Shown here: positions 1 to 12,200 of the stretch, piece by piece
Layout: every line of letters starts with the position of its first letter
How positions within the stretch are numbered: position 1 is the first letter of the stretch
DNA from: Lichenostomus cassidix
Taxonomy: Eukaryota; Chordata; Aves; Passeriformes; Meliphagidae
Assembly: GCA_008360975.2 (NCBI GenBank)
Contig: CM039183.1
Location: 35,641,850 to 35,705,849 of the forward strand
Length of the DNA stretch: 64,000 nt
Direction: 5' to 3'
Translations under genes and position numbers: made by a program
Notes under the pieces: generated by a model
The model's database searches: none
Seen by the model: only the letters and a program-made list of their open reading frames with translations
What the model was told of the DNA's origin: nothing

Positions 1-20
1 GTTTCCATTCTGTGTTACAG

Positions 21-3000
21 ACACTGGCAAAACTGGCCTGTGGGCTGAACAAGCCCAACCGCCAGACTCTGATGTCTGCACGATTTGTGCCACAGCTCTT
101 CAGCCAACTGCCCGTCAGCAGCATGTAAGTACCAGGGAGCTGCTGCTTTGGTGCAGCCTGGGGCTGTTCCTGGTCACCTCAACACAGCTGTTTGATGCTC
201 ACTGATAGCAGCCAGCAGAGGCTCTCAGCTCCACAGTAACTGGTCCTCAATGCTCCTAACAAATAGGGGGAATCCTGCCAGTGATCATCACAGCTGTGAG
301 CAACAGTTCAGGGGAAGTGGGCTTGGGAGTTGCGGCCCTGCTGGTGAAGGGACCACAATCCAAAAGCCCACTAGAAGCCTGTGGACACCCTTTCCCTGAG
401 TAAGGCTGTCTCAGGATGACTGCTGGGGTGCACAGATATAAGCCAGGAGCAACTGTGGGCAAGAAGACCATAGCTGTTCCCCAGTATGAGTGACAGTTGT
501 GCTCATAGAGCAGATGTGGTTTGGTTTTGAGCATCCATGCTGTGCTCAAGTACGTTTCCTGGTGTGTAGAGAGGTGTTACCAGCACTGCTGCTCCAGAGG
601 AATGGATCCCCAACCCTGCTCTCCAGTCCTGCACTGCTGTACTCTGCCTTCAGTGTCTTGCAAGGAATGGAGAGGATGTGTGTGGGAAAGGGTCCTGTCT
701 GTGTAGCCGGAAGGAAGGTGTATGTGATGCATTTTTCAGAACATGGTTTGGGATCAGATGGAGCTGAGGGGGAAGCACTAAAATGTGTCCACACTCCTAT
801 GTGTCCTTTTACTACGAGCAGAAGAGCTGTTACATGCCAAGTATTCCTTTTGTCCTGCTAGTTCCTAGCTGCTTCTAGCTGTCCTCATCTAGGAACAGCT
901 GCTGCAACTAGACTTGTCATAGTCTTCACATGATTGCTTCATTTGTGTTTTTTCTTTTTCTTTGTTTCTCTGCTGTAGCCGTAACCTGGGAGGCAAGCTT
1001 GGCACTGCTATCACAGATGTCCTGGGAATAGAGTACATTGGGGAGCTGACACAGTTCAGTGAGACTGAGCTCCAGACTCACTTCGGGGACAAAACTGGGT
1101 AATGATAAACTACTCACCGCAACTTGGCTCTTGGCAGGAACTGAGACTTCCTTTCAGTCACAGAACCTTTTGGGTTGTTTTGCTGTGATTAGGAAGGTTG
1201 GAAGGTAAAATTTCAGTGACATCTTTGGAAAGCATTTATCTATCAGGCCCACAACAGGTTTCCAGCCTTGTCTGCTCCCAGGCACCCTGCACAGGATAAT
1301 ATTTGGCTCGTCAGCCAGTGCCTCAGCCTTCCTCTCCAGCATCCAAGGATGGGGCCAATCTGTGGAAGGGCTGGTTCCCTGCAGGCTGGGAAGAGGGCAG
1401 TCTTGACAGTCTCATTACAGAGGAAATTAGAAGGCTGGACAGGAGCGTGATACACAGCTTCTGGGCCCAGAGCAGTGGTTGGAGTGCCCTGCAGACTGGT
1501 GAATTGTTGCTACTTCAGAAGAAGAGGCGGAGGAGTTGTGCTGACAGGCACTTGTGGACTGGAGGAATCTTGCCTGTTCAAATGTGGCTGCAACTGCAGA
1601 GCTGGGGATGAGAGGCAGTCCCAGCTCGCACTGAGCTGAAAGCTTGGCTCAGCAGGAGACTGATATGCTGCCCAGTGATGCCTGCCTGTCAGTAGCTGCA
1701 CTAACCTCATGCTTTCCCTGTGACTTTCAGGTCTTGGCTCTATGACTTGTGCAGAGGAATTGAAGAGGAACCTGTCAAAAACCGGTACCTGCCCCAGTCC
1801 ATTGGCTGCAGTAAAAACTTCCCTGGGAAGTCAGCCCTGGCCACACAGAAGGCGGTAGGAGAACCTTACAACTAGCACAAGGCTTGGCTTTCATACTGGA
1901 GAAGAATGCTAAAAACAGACTAGCTTGCAAAACTGCTGCATTTCTGCACAATTACGCCCTGAAACTCAGATTAGGGGCTCAGTGGGAGGAGGTGGTTTGA
2001 GCCCTAGAAATCCCTGTTTGACAGAAATGCATTGACAAACTCCTGCACAAAAAGGTCCAACCCTGTTGTAATTTCCATGAGCAAAACTGTGGGCCTGTGC
2101 TGTTTGAAAGTTACTCACAGTGCCAGGCTTCAAGGGCATGGTTGCTAGAAAGAAGGTAACTAGCCCAAAGAAAGAGGGAGGATGTGCTTTAGCATTTAGC
2201 TGGGGAAAGGTTCCCGCTGAGCTGTAGGAAGATGGAAAGAGAAATCCAAGACAGGGAACCTAGACTACTTAGCAAAGTCTAGTAGTAATGCTGCAGGGCT
2301 TGTATGATATCCACACTGTCCTTGCCTGCAGTGTTGAATCCTCAGCTGGACTGATTTCTCCAGGACTACTACAGATACGGGGTCTTAAAATAGTCTGTCC
2401 ATTCCAGTCTGATCCCCCACCAGCATTCCCCAGCATGCAGAGCATTGCTTTTGTGTTGTACTGTTGCAAGCAGACATTCAACCTGACTGTTACCCCTGCT
2501 TTGTCCAGGTGCAGCACTGGCTTCTGCAGCTGGCCTTGGAGCTGGAATCCAGACTGAACAAGGACAGGAGCCAGGTAAGAAGGGGAGGCATGGGGACACC
2601 AGGAGGCATGTAGTGCATTTGTACCATGAGTGGTTTGCAGAAGGCTGAGGGTGGTGTGTGGCAGGGGAAGAAATCTGCTTACCCACAGATGTGTGCCTGT
2701 GTGCTGAGGTATCCCAGGCTGAGACATGTGCAGGAGCATGGCCAGGAAAGAGTTTTGCCCCAGAACACTGCAGGGTTAATAATGATCCTTGTCCCATGCT
2801 TTAGGGTGCAGGGGCCTAAAAGCCACTGCACCTCCCTTGCAGGCCTTTTGCTGACACAGCTGTGCCTATGGGCTGTGACAGGAAGCGCTGCGCTCCAGTC
2901 TGGATGGTAGGCTGCAGGCTGGGGTGGGAGCAATATGCCAGCTTTGGCACTGCAGTGGGGCCAGGAAAAGATGTGGGGCTGCCTTTGAGGGAAAGCAAGG

Positions 3001-4998
3001 AATAACTGCTTCCCATCCTGTGTGGCACAGCTGTGCAAGCACTTGTTATGTGTCCCATCCCTTGGCAATCAGGCCAGGCAGGACATGTTCCACCCCACCA
3101 TCGGGAGATGGCAGTGGGGTGGGGGACTGGGGGAGGGCTCCAGGCAGGAGCAGTCCCCTTGGCTGTTCCTGCCCCTTCCTGCAGGAGTCGCTGGAAGCAC
3201 AGCTCTACTCTCCCGGCAGAACCACCGTGTGGCCCGGCAGCTGATGGTGGTGATCCGCCAGCAAGGGGACACGCGTGTGTCACGTCTGTGCGCCCTGTCC
3301 CGCTACGATGCACAGAAAATGTGCAACGATGCCTTCACCCTCATCCAAAACTGCAACGTGGCTGGGGCTCACCAGGCGGCATGGTGAGTGTGGGACAAAG
3401 TGGGTCACCTCTGTCAGGACTGGTTCTGATGTGGGAGGTATTGGATGAGCCAGAGACTTGTTGGAAAGGAACTGGAGTTAATGCTGAGTGGCAGGAAAAG
3501 TGATTCCCAGCACTCTTACAGTAGAGTGCAGCGACCTTCTAGCCTAGCCTCTTCTGAGCCCCACATCTGGTGAGATACTTCTATACTTGGAGCTGAGGAT
3601 TGCTACTGGCTGGGGCATGTCCAGCAGGAGTGAGGCTGTCTTGCCCCTGCTGGGGTGGAGAAGCTAGCTAAGCCTTGTCCTACCCTAAGGACAAAGCTTT
3701 TTGGGGGAAGCCATTGAGGCAGGAAGAAAAACAAAAGTGCACAACTCCCGCCTTCAGCATTTCCTTCCTTCTGATCTGCAGTGAAGGCAAGAAGGTCTTT
3801 TCTGTTAAACTCTGACAAGACTGCTGCTGCCTTAGGGCTCTCCCATCTCACAGCAGCTTCAGCCTATAGTGGACTGAAAGTCCAGGCTGGCAGTTGGCTG
3901 CTCCTGCTCCGTGCTCTTTGAGAATTGCTGCTTTGGAAAGAGGAGTTCTGCTTTGACCAATGCAGCGTGCTACGTCTGTTTTGGAGGTGGCAACACTAAC
4001 TTTGTCAGAGCAAACATCTTTCCCAACCCTTGCCAGATACTACAGTTCCCCTGTCTGAATGTTTTGTGTTATTTAAAGTCTTACCTCAAAAGATATCTTG
4101 CTTTCCAGGCTGGTGTCTGAGCTGATGTTGGTCTGTCCTTTGCAGGTCTCCACCACTGATTTCAGTGCAACTCTCGGCAGGCAAGTTCTCGGAGCCTGCC
4201 ACCCTCTCTGCAGGCATTGCCACTTTCCTGACAGGTGATACCCAGCCTGATGGCACTGCCACCACCAGCCAAAATGCCACGTCTTGTGGGAGGGCCAGGG
4301 TCAAGTTCTTTAGGAGCCCAAGCAAAGAGCTTCGGCAGAAGCCAGCTAATGCTATTGAGTCATTCTTCCAGAAGGCAGCAGAACGGCAGCCATCAAAGGC
4401 AGCAGCAGCAACCAGCTTGTCCACTGCTGCCACTGCAGAGTCACCTGTGCCCAGCTCCCCAGAGCACCAGGAGAGAGCTGGCGTTGGACTTGGCGCTGTG
4501 CAGTGTGACCTGGAGTCCCCTGTGAAGCAGAGTCCGAGCGATGCCAGCCCCACTCCTCCTTACAAGATGGTGCCCTGGGAGAAGTTGCCACCAGATGCTA
4601 CACAAACACCCTCAACTCCACCCAGCTCCAGGACCCTCCTGAAATTACAAGCTATGGAGGGAAATGAGCAGAATTTGCCACCCTCTTCTGAGATCGCTAT
4701 GCTGCCTCCTGCCTCTCCAGGGGATCAGCAGCGCTGTGAGAAGTGCGGCCAGCTCGTGCTGGTGTGGGAGTTCCCAGAGCACATGGACTACCACTTTGCT
4801 CTGGAGCTGCAAAGCTCTTTCCTGGAGCCCAGCGCTCCCATTGCTCCACAAGCAGATCCCAACACAAAGACTGTGATTTCCAGGTCTCCTGCCAAGGCAA
4901 AGAACAAGCCCAAGACTACAGCAGGATCTGGTGCAAAACGACCCAAAGAAGCTGTGACAAGAACTTTAGATTTTTTCTTTAAGCCCTTACCTCCTTAA
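21..4998 (+). CDS. POLH: DNA polymerase eta, C-terminal part (gene starts before the window)
   Basis: Y-family translesion polymerase that bypasses UV cyclobutane dimers in the nucleus. Exons seen: 21-124, 979-1098, 1731-1854, 2509-2574, 3220-3383, 4146-4998 (stop TAA 4996-4998), all with GT/AG borders and matching phases, giving 476 residues. The first exons carry the end of the catalytic core (LAKLACGLNKPNRQTL, then LGIEYIGELTQF) and the little-finger domain (IGCSKNFPGKSAL, SRYDAQKM). The last exon holds the regulatory tail: an internal PIP/F1-type motif (IESFFQKAAERQ), a UBZ zinc finger with CxxC...HxxxH ligands (CEKCG...HMDYH) at 4735-4797, and a C-terminal PIP box (TLDFFFKPL) that ends two residues before the stop. 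The spacer between the motifs is clearly shorter than in mammals. The catalytic DE residues and the start lie upstream of the window. Identification is firm from motif order and exon structure. Confidence 0.97.
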
Positions 4999-5093
4999 CT
5001 CCCAGCCACCCTGGGTGTTTTTAAAGAATCAGTGTTTTTAAATATGGTTAAAAGGTTTTATACTACCTGATAGGTTTTAATACCAAAAAGTCT

Positions 5094-5099
5094 AATAAA
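5094..5099 (+). terminator. POLH polyadenylation signal (AATAAA)
   Basis: A canonical AATAAA lies 95 bases after the POLH stop codon, in an AT-rich stretch. It is the first such signal downstream and would give a very short 3' UTR. A further AATAAA on this strand at 7194 could serve a longer form. Confidence 0.65.
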
Positions 5100-5109
5100 T
5101 TATCTCTAC

Positions 5110-7190
5110 CCCAAGTCTAAGAGGAACTGGAACTCATGAATTGTGTAGATATAGCCAGTTTAGCTGGTGGCAGCTAAGCCTGTCTCTGCCTGCTTGGTGC
5201 TACTAGAAGCTGCATGGTACTCTCACCTACACCTCTTCCCATAGCTATTTCCATGATATCAGTGTGCAGTAACGCTGTTCCTCCTATAAAAGCAGCCACT
5301 TTAAGTGCAGGAGCTTAGCCCAGGGAATCTCCAGCGAAGCCTTGGCTTGAACCCCTGTCAATCACTCAGTTTGAAACCTTCAAGTAATGGTTCTACTCTG
5401 GCTGCATTGTAGGCCTTGCCCTTACTGTGTAATTTATATGTGGTAGCTCAGCCCTGTTCCTACTCCATTCTCCACATGAAGACACTGATTTTTATTCCCG
5501 TCCTCCTGCCCCCCAGGATTTTTGTTATAGATGATTTGGCAATTCCCTCTGTGTAGCAGTCCACTGCATGGTGCTTATCAGCAGCTCAGGAGCACACAAG
5601 AAAGACTGTTCCTGTCATAAGCCATTTGAGGAAGCATTAGCTGCACAGGCATACTTTTTGGTGGGCTTTTTGAAATCTTGGCATTAATTCATAATAATTG
5701 CTATTGATACATAGTCTACTGCTAGAGCCCTCATGGAAGGGATAGAAAATATGCTAAGAGTCACAAATCCCACTGTGAAAGCTTTTGCTCGTTGTAGAGT
5801 GCATAACCACATTTTCCCTCCTTCCCAGACTCTGAGTGATATGAGATACAAGTTGCTGACAGGTACTTGATTTGACTGTGTTCTGCCAAATGACTTGTTC
5901 ATCTCTTTGGGCCACAGGTCACATTACAGTGGCCACTCCACAGCTCCACAGATTACAACAGCCAACAAAGCAGAATATCGTGGAGGGGACAAGCAAGCAC
6001 TGAGAGAGGGTGAGACTGGCTCCAGGGCAAGAGAAGTGCTTGCCCTCGGTTGCCTGGCAGGGCTCAGCTCTGCTACACTGTGAGCTGCCCGGAGCCTGCC
6101 ACAAACAGTGCTGCCAATAATTTGAACTTGGCTCTCAGGGCAGGGGGAAGGAATGTGCCACGTCAAGGCAGCACTGGGTGGGGTTAAGAAACACGTTGCA
6201 GGGAGTTTCATCAGCTGCAGGCTTCCTTTCCTTGGGCAGGGGGGGCGAGAGCCTTTCAGGCAGCAGATAGTGATGCAAACTGCAGCTCTATTTATGTTTG
6301 CTATTTTCTGAACTTCACCATCCTAATTGCAGCTGTTGAGCTGCTCTCTCCTTCCAGCAGAGAACCTGTGCTGGGAAGCTGCTACATTACTGTTAGTGGA
6401 GTCTAATACTTAAAAACAGTCATGAGATTGCAAGAAGCACAAGCAGCTCATTCTGGTGCGTGCAGCTCTTGTAATCAGCAGAGGAAGGAATTATGGAGTC
6501 ACTCCCACTAATGACAGTCCTAACATTGCAAAGTGACAAGTTTCCCAAAGTCCTCACATAAAGAAACACCAACCAGTCTGGCAGGATTACCTCATTTCCT
6601 GTGACAGTGGCACGTCTCATTTCCTAAGTGTCTAGCAGGACTGGACTCTGCAGATGCCACTATCTGACACAAAAACAAGTTTAGAAGAGGTAAATCCTTT
6701 TGGTTACAAGTCGTTTCCACAGGGAAACCTTTCTGCCTCTACTTATCCCAAGGGAACAACCTGTTCTCTTGGAGACAAGGCAGTCACAAACCCTTGATAA
6801 GGTCAAAGCTATTTTAAAAACAAAGCACTGGTTAGATGTGTGCCCTAGAAAGCATCTCTTTAATTAGGCTCTGGGGGAATTTATGGCTGTGAGGAAGCTC
6901 TGGCCGCAGCCTGCTCCGCCCACAACAGCCCGAAGTGCTGTGCTCATGGTGACGTGGCTGCCTGTCACCCCGGGCTGCACACCCAGGCTTACTCAGATAA
7001 GCCGGGAGCACAAGGTTGTAAACAGCAGCGCGTGCATTCTTTCCACACCACGGAGTGGTATTTATAGGGCTGAATGCAGGAAACTTAGGAATGGGTGAAG
7101 GGTAGCCATCTCCAACCGTGACCCAGCCCCAAGGGTAGCAGGGTAAGAGCCCAGCTCCACCCTCACTCATTGTACAACTCAGCCAGCAAG
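5110..7190. other. Intergenic or 3' UTR stretch between POLH and GTPBP2
   Basis: About 2 kb between two convergent genes. I see no coding exon, RNA gene or repeat here. It may be transcribed as an extended 3' UTR of POLH ending at the AATAAA at 7194. Confidence 0.5.
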
Positions 7191-7193
7191 CTC

Positions 7194-7210
7194 AATAAAA
7201 CATCTTTATT
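7194..7210. terminator. Back-to-back polyadenylation signals for the two convergent genes
   Basis: AATAAA on the + strand (7194-7199) and AATAAA on the - strand (TTTATT at 7205-7210) sit five bases apart. The - strand signal is the best candidate for the end of GTPBP2, giving a 3' UTR of about 2 kb; I saw no closer one. The + strand copy could end a long POLH transcript. Confidence 0.6.
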
Positions 7211-9226
7211 CTGTACATTTATATATAGTTGCTTGGGGAACAGGGACAATCCCCAGCCTTAGAAAAATTCAAGACAACAAAACAGCAATTATGAAGAGAG
7301 CATGGCACCAAGAACAGTCATGCCACAGATGGCAGGGATGAGGTGAGACCAGCCACCGGCTGTTTCAGAAAAGGTCACAGCACCCCCCTTTGGGGCAGAA
7401 AACACCAGTGCTGCTGCAAAGAGCTGGAGTACCCCACCCCCAGGCAGCTTTCTTTGTGACCCACTAGCACCAAAGGGAAGAGCCTGCTGGCAGCTGGGGC
7501 CTGTCCTTCTTGCAGGCATTGGTGAAAAGACTGTCATTGGAATACCAGCCCACTGCCAGAATGGGCAAAAACGGGATCCTGCTTGAGCAGTGACACTGAG
7601 CCAACAACTTCTTCCTCACTGCTGGGCTGATGGGGATGCAGCAGTTTTCAGCTAGATCAGTGCTCCCTCCAAGAGACAGGTCACTCCTGCCACAATTGAG
7701 TTGCCTTCCCTTCATTTATGCCATCACTTCACAGGCTTCCCCCTGCCACAGCACCCTCTTGGCAGGGTGCAGCCCCCACCTTCCCACCCTGAGAGGGCCC
7801 AGCCCATCACAGAGACCCACAGCCCTGCTGCACCACCTGTGCCAGCAGCCCATCAGCAGAACCTGCTCTCAGGATGGCAGAAGAGCCGCTTGGGTGTGCA
7901 AGTGCTATTATAGGCCCTTGCCTTTCTCTTCAGTCAGGGCTAGTAGGCCACCATGCCACATGGCAGGGCTTGCTGAAGGCCTTTTGCTCACAGCAGACAC
8001 ATTTGGTGTAACAGTCAACAATAAAACCAAAGCCTATGTACAGCTTTACAGACCCTGCTGCACCCTTCAGGGTTCACAGCAGAGCTGCATGACAAGAGAG
8101 TGGGAGACCTGTGCTCCACTCTATGTACAGAGTCCTTGCTGGCAACACCAGCTTTCCTCTGACAACAAACCCCAGTGGCAATGGAAAGAAAGGAAATCTT
8201 CCACCAAGAGAAACAAAATCATGCCACTGTCAAAACAGAAGTTACCTGGTTTTGTGCAGGTAATGCAGCCTGTCCTCCTCACACATTAAGGCAAGCGTGT
8301 GAGGAACAAGGTGGGCTGGGAACAACCACACCACAGAGCCACTGCAAACCGCTGCTACCAATGTGCAGATGGCACCATCAGGTGAACATCCACAGAAACA
8401 ACTTGCTCACACCAGCACAGGCCCGGGCCCTGGTCTGTGCCATGGAATGGCCTCCTGCCCAGCTGTTGCAAGGAACAGATGCAAGTACAAACTCTTTCTT
8501 CATGATGTCATGTCACAAGGCTGTGCCACTTGAAGCAGCCACAGCTTCCTGGAAGTCAGAAAGGGGGATGCTGAAGAAATGTGTACATGTGAGTGGAGAA
8601 CAGGACATTTGTCCAACAGTAAGACAATCAGATTGGAGTAACGCAAAACCAATGCACAAATGGACACACAGCAGATTAAAGCCACCCAAGATTCAAACGG
8701 TTAAAAAGTGTCCTGAATGCATTCTGAGAGGTTCAGCCAAGCTGGTTCTGTGGGTAGCATGGCCTCTTCCATCCCCTGCCCAGAAGGATGTGCTGCAAGA
8801 TGACTTGAGAGAGCACTGTTATCAACCCAATGCTCAGAGAGCAGAAATGGGAGCAGATCTTCTGCCAGAGATGGAAAAACATCCCTTCACTGCTTGTCTT
8901 CAAGGGCTCTGTATCTCCCAACCAGCAATTTTCAAACAGTAAACAAAGCCAGAACTTGCCTGCCCAGGTCTGCAGGTACCTCTGATCTATTCTGAAGGAG
9001 GGCAGGGTAATGAAAGCCGCAGGCGATGTTGAGAACATGCTTAACTTGTCCCACGTACGGCACTGAATGCGAGAAACTCTCCCAGGCTCCATCTCACAGT
9101 GCAGAGGAGGGACAGCCACACTAGAACAGGACAGCAGCAGCTCCAGGCATTGCTCAGAAAGCCACAGGAGCTTTCATCCTTCTCCCCAGCTGCTGGTGAG
9201 TGGAGATTTCTCTGACCTGCTGGTAG
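7211..9226 (-). other. GTPBP2: Putative GTPBP2 3' UTR
   Basis: About 2 kb between the GTPBP2 stop codon and the - strand AATAAA. It holds no recognisable exon. Two long open frames on the + strand (7630-8289 and 8175-8942) run antisense to it, but they show no known domain and overlap each other in different frames, so I read them as chance. Confidence 0.5.
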
Positions 9227-12200
9227 TCAGAAGCTCAGCTGTCCAGGCCCCAGGGACTCCTCCAGGCCGTTTTCTTTGGTGGTGATGGCTTGGAGGTCAG
9301 TGACATGCCCAATCCCTTTGGTGACACCTTCACGGAAAAGCAGTTTTGCTCCGATCTTCAAGTATTCAGGATGCTTGATGAACCTGAAACAGACAACTGC
9401 CTTCTCTCCTGTCCGCAGCTTGTCCTGAAAAGAAAAATGGGAGAGCTTAGATCCATCTCCCGAACTGATGCATGCAGGAGAGGTGCATGCAGATGGTGAG
9501 AAGAGGAGGGAAATGAGCAGGCTGCCTCCTTTAGACTGCAAGGCTTGAGCCCTTCCCATTATTGTAGGCATAAGAAAAGACAGGAAGACACAAGCTTTGA
9601 AGAATGGAGAGTTCACCTCTCTTCTTTAACATGTTTGGAGGAAAAGTAACCAAATGGGCAGGATGAAGGTATAGAGTCTGCTCCTAGGAAGGGGCACAGC
9701 TACTCAAAATACCAGCAACCCTCAGCTTTACAAGAGGGCATGGTGGAAAATCCCAACAAACCCCACAGCAATATCCATCTTCCTCCCCTTTCTTTCCGTG
9801 GCTTACCTTTCCATGGATCTTCTCTACGATAGCTGTCTGCCGCACATTCCCCACATGCACTGTCACCTGAAAGCCCTTCCGGAAAGTTGTGGCATGGAAT
9901 AACAGCACAATCTCGGCTTCAAACACTGAGCAGATGGTGGGGTTCATTTCTGGGCTTACCATGACCATGCCCTGCAAAACAACCCAAGGGTCAGACCAGT
10001 TAGGGTCAGTCCCCTTGCTTCTGAACAACCCCCAAAATCACAAATACATCTCCACTCTGTGACTTGGGCTTGCATCCCATTCTCAGCCTTGTACTCACTG
10101 TACTTTGTAACCTGGCCATTTCCTCCCCTTCCAGTAAGTTCCCTGCAAACATCTCTACTTCATTCCCACCCTACTGATGGGGGATGTCCAGGGAAGCCTC
10201 TCCCTGCTCACTGGACCAGTGAACAAGCTGGCAACAGTGGGATTCACCTTGCGCAGCAGGGAGCGGTCGAAGGGTCCGAGGGCCAGGGTGGCTGCCTGCC
10301 CAGCCCGCAGCACGCGGCAGGCAGAGCGGTTCCGTTGGATGCTGCACACTTTCAGCCGGAGGAACTTCCCATCGTCAGTGGGACCAACCACCAAGTTCTC
10401 CCCTTCTCGGCAGATCCCACTGCCCAGGGTAGAAGAGCAGGACACAGTTCATCAGGAGACAAAGACATTTCACCTTCCAAGATTAACCCACGCAAATCCC
10501 CAAGGGCCAAGCCTTTGGACTCTTACCCTGGACCAACTAACAGGGACACAAAGCTGCTGAGAACTGGGATTTCTTACAGCAGGCGTGAAAGCCACACTAT
10601 CACTCTTAAGAATCCCAGGTACAGTCAGGGGCCATTCCACCCCCTGTGCTCTGCCACACTGTGTTGTTTCTGGTGGAGACCTCAAATGATGCTTGTTCAG
10701 CATCAAGCTGGTGGAAAAACTGCTCTGATCACTCCCAAACACATGGACAGCTGCCTTTTCATGAGGTAGCATGCAGTTAACCCCTGTTGGAATCAGAGGA
10801 TCTACCTTTTACATTTCCTCCCCCTACTTGAGCATGGAAGAAAGTGACTCCTCAGGATCATGCCTAACCTCTGCCAGCTCTAGATTCCAGCATGCCTTCT
10901 TTCAGCGTGTTACAGGACACATTCCTAATCCAGCAACTTTAGAGCAGACTGCTTGCCAACACAAGACCAATGGTCTGCTCATGGCACCTCCCAGCATCCT
11001 GTAGGGCTCTACTCTCACTTGGCTCAGTCATCTGGCAGCAGTTAGGACTGATCCTCATACAGATTCCACTTCTGCAGCAGGTGACTCTAACCTTGTGGGG
11101 ACTCCAGCAACCATTCATATCCACACTTATCTACCTGGCCTCACTTACCTCGACAGAGTTCCTCCCACAACAGTCCCCACTTCTGGCACTGTGTAAATTT
11201 CATCAACCTGCAGAAAGGCAACCAGAATAAGCTGCTCAGTGAAACAGCACTCCAGAATGAGGACAAAGAGCCCACCCCTTGTGTGGAAGGAGGTGAGCTC
11301 TCTGCTGGTCATCAGACACCATCTCAGAGCTTCACCAGCTCTCACTACCTTCCCATTAGAGGAAAGGACCTCTGCATTTTAAATAGCAACCAGAGAAATG
11401 ATCTTATCCCTGAGACAGACATCTCATGGTTAAGACAGATCCAGCCTATCAGGTTGGATCCTTTGGACCAAGTCCTTTTTTTTATATCTCTCAATAGTTC
11501 AGGCGTTCACCATGTCTCTACCCGTGGTGTCTAAATTCCCCAAATGTCTCTCCCATGGCACAGCAATGAGTCCAGTATCAACTGGAAACAAACTGCCCTC
11601 ACGCACCTGAAATTCTGTAAGTTGCTGCATTAATTCTTCCTGCTCTTTACTGTTGGTCAGGGGAGGGAGGATGTTGAGGAAGACTTTCAAGAGATCCAGG
11701 TTCTCCCCAGAAACACTGGACAGTGTGAAGATTGGAGTGATGCTGTCAGACACAAACAGACAATAATAAGCAGAAGGCCGGAGTGCAGCTACAGGTTTCT
11801 GGGATTCTGAATCTACCAAAACCTGCAGAAGGATAGATACTACACCAGTAAGTGGCTAGAGCAAGGCTAAGTACAACTCCACAGTAACCTCTGCCTCAAA
11901 GTTTGGTCGAGGCACCAATCCCTTGTCAACAATACATTTTTCTCATGGAGAAGTAACTCTAATGCAGCCCTTTGCTCCTAGAGCCTGGAAGAATGTCTGG
12001 AAAGGGAAAATGCCTTCTTGAAGAATGCAAAGGTAGGAAACTTGATGAGGAACAGAGATGTTCCAGATGTGGTCACCTCCCCTCTGGTCACCCTTCCCCA
12101 GCTCTGCATTGCAGCCCAGTCTGAACTGCCTGCTCCCAGCAGAAGAAAGGAATGGTCCCTTACTTGGGAGATTGTGCAAACTGTTGTGCTGCTGTTACAG

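Noticed and set aside
7630..8942. Two long + strand open frames (219 and 255 codons) antisense to the GTPBP2 3' UTR
   Set aside because: They overlap in different frames, show no known domain, signal or splice context, and are of a length expected by chance in moderately GC-rich DNA.
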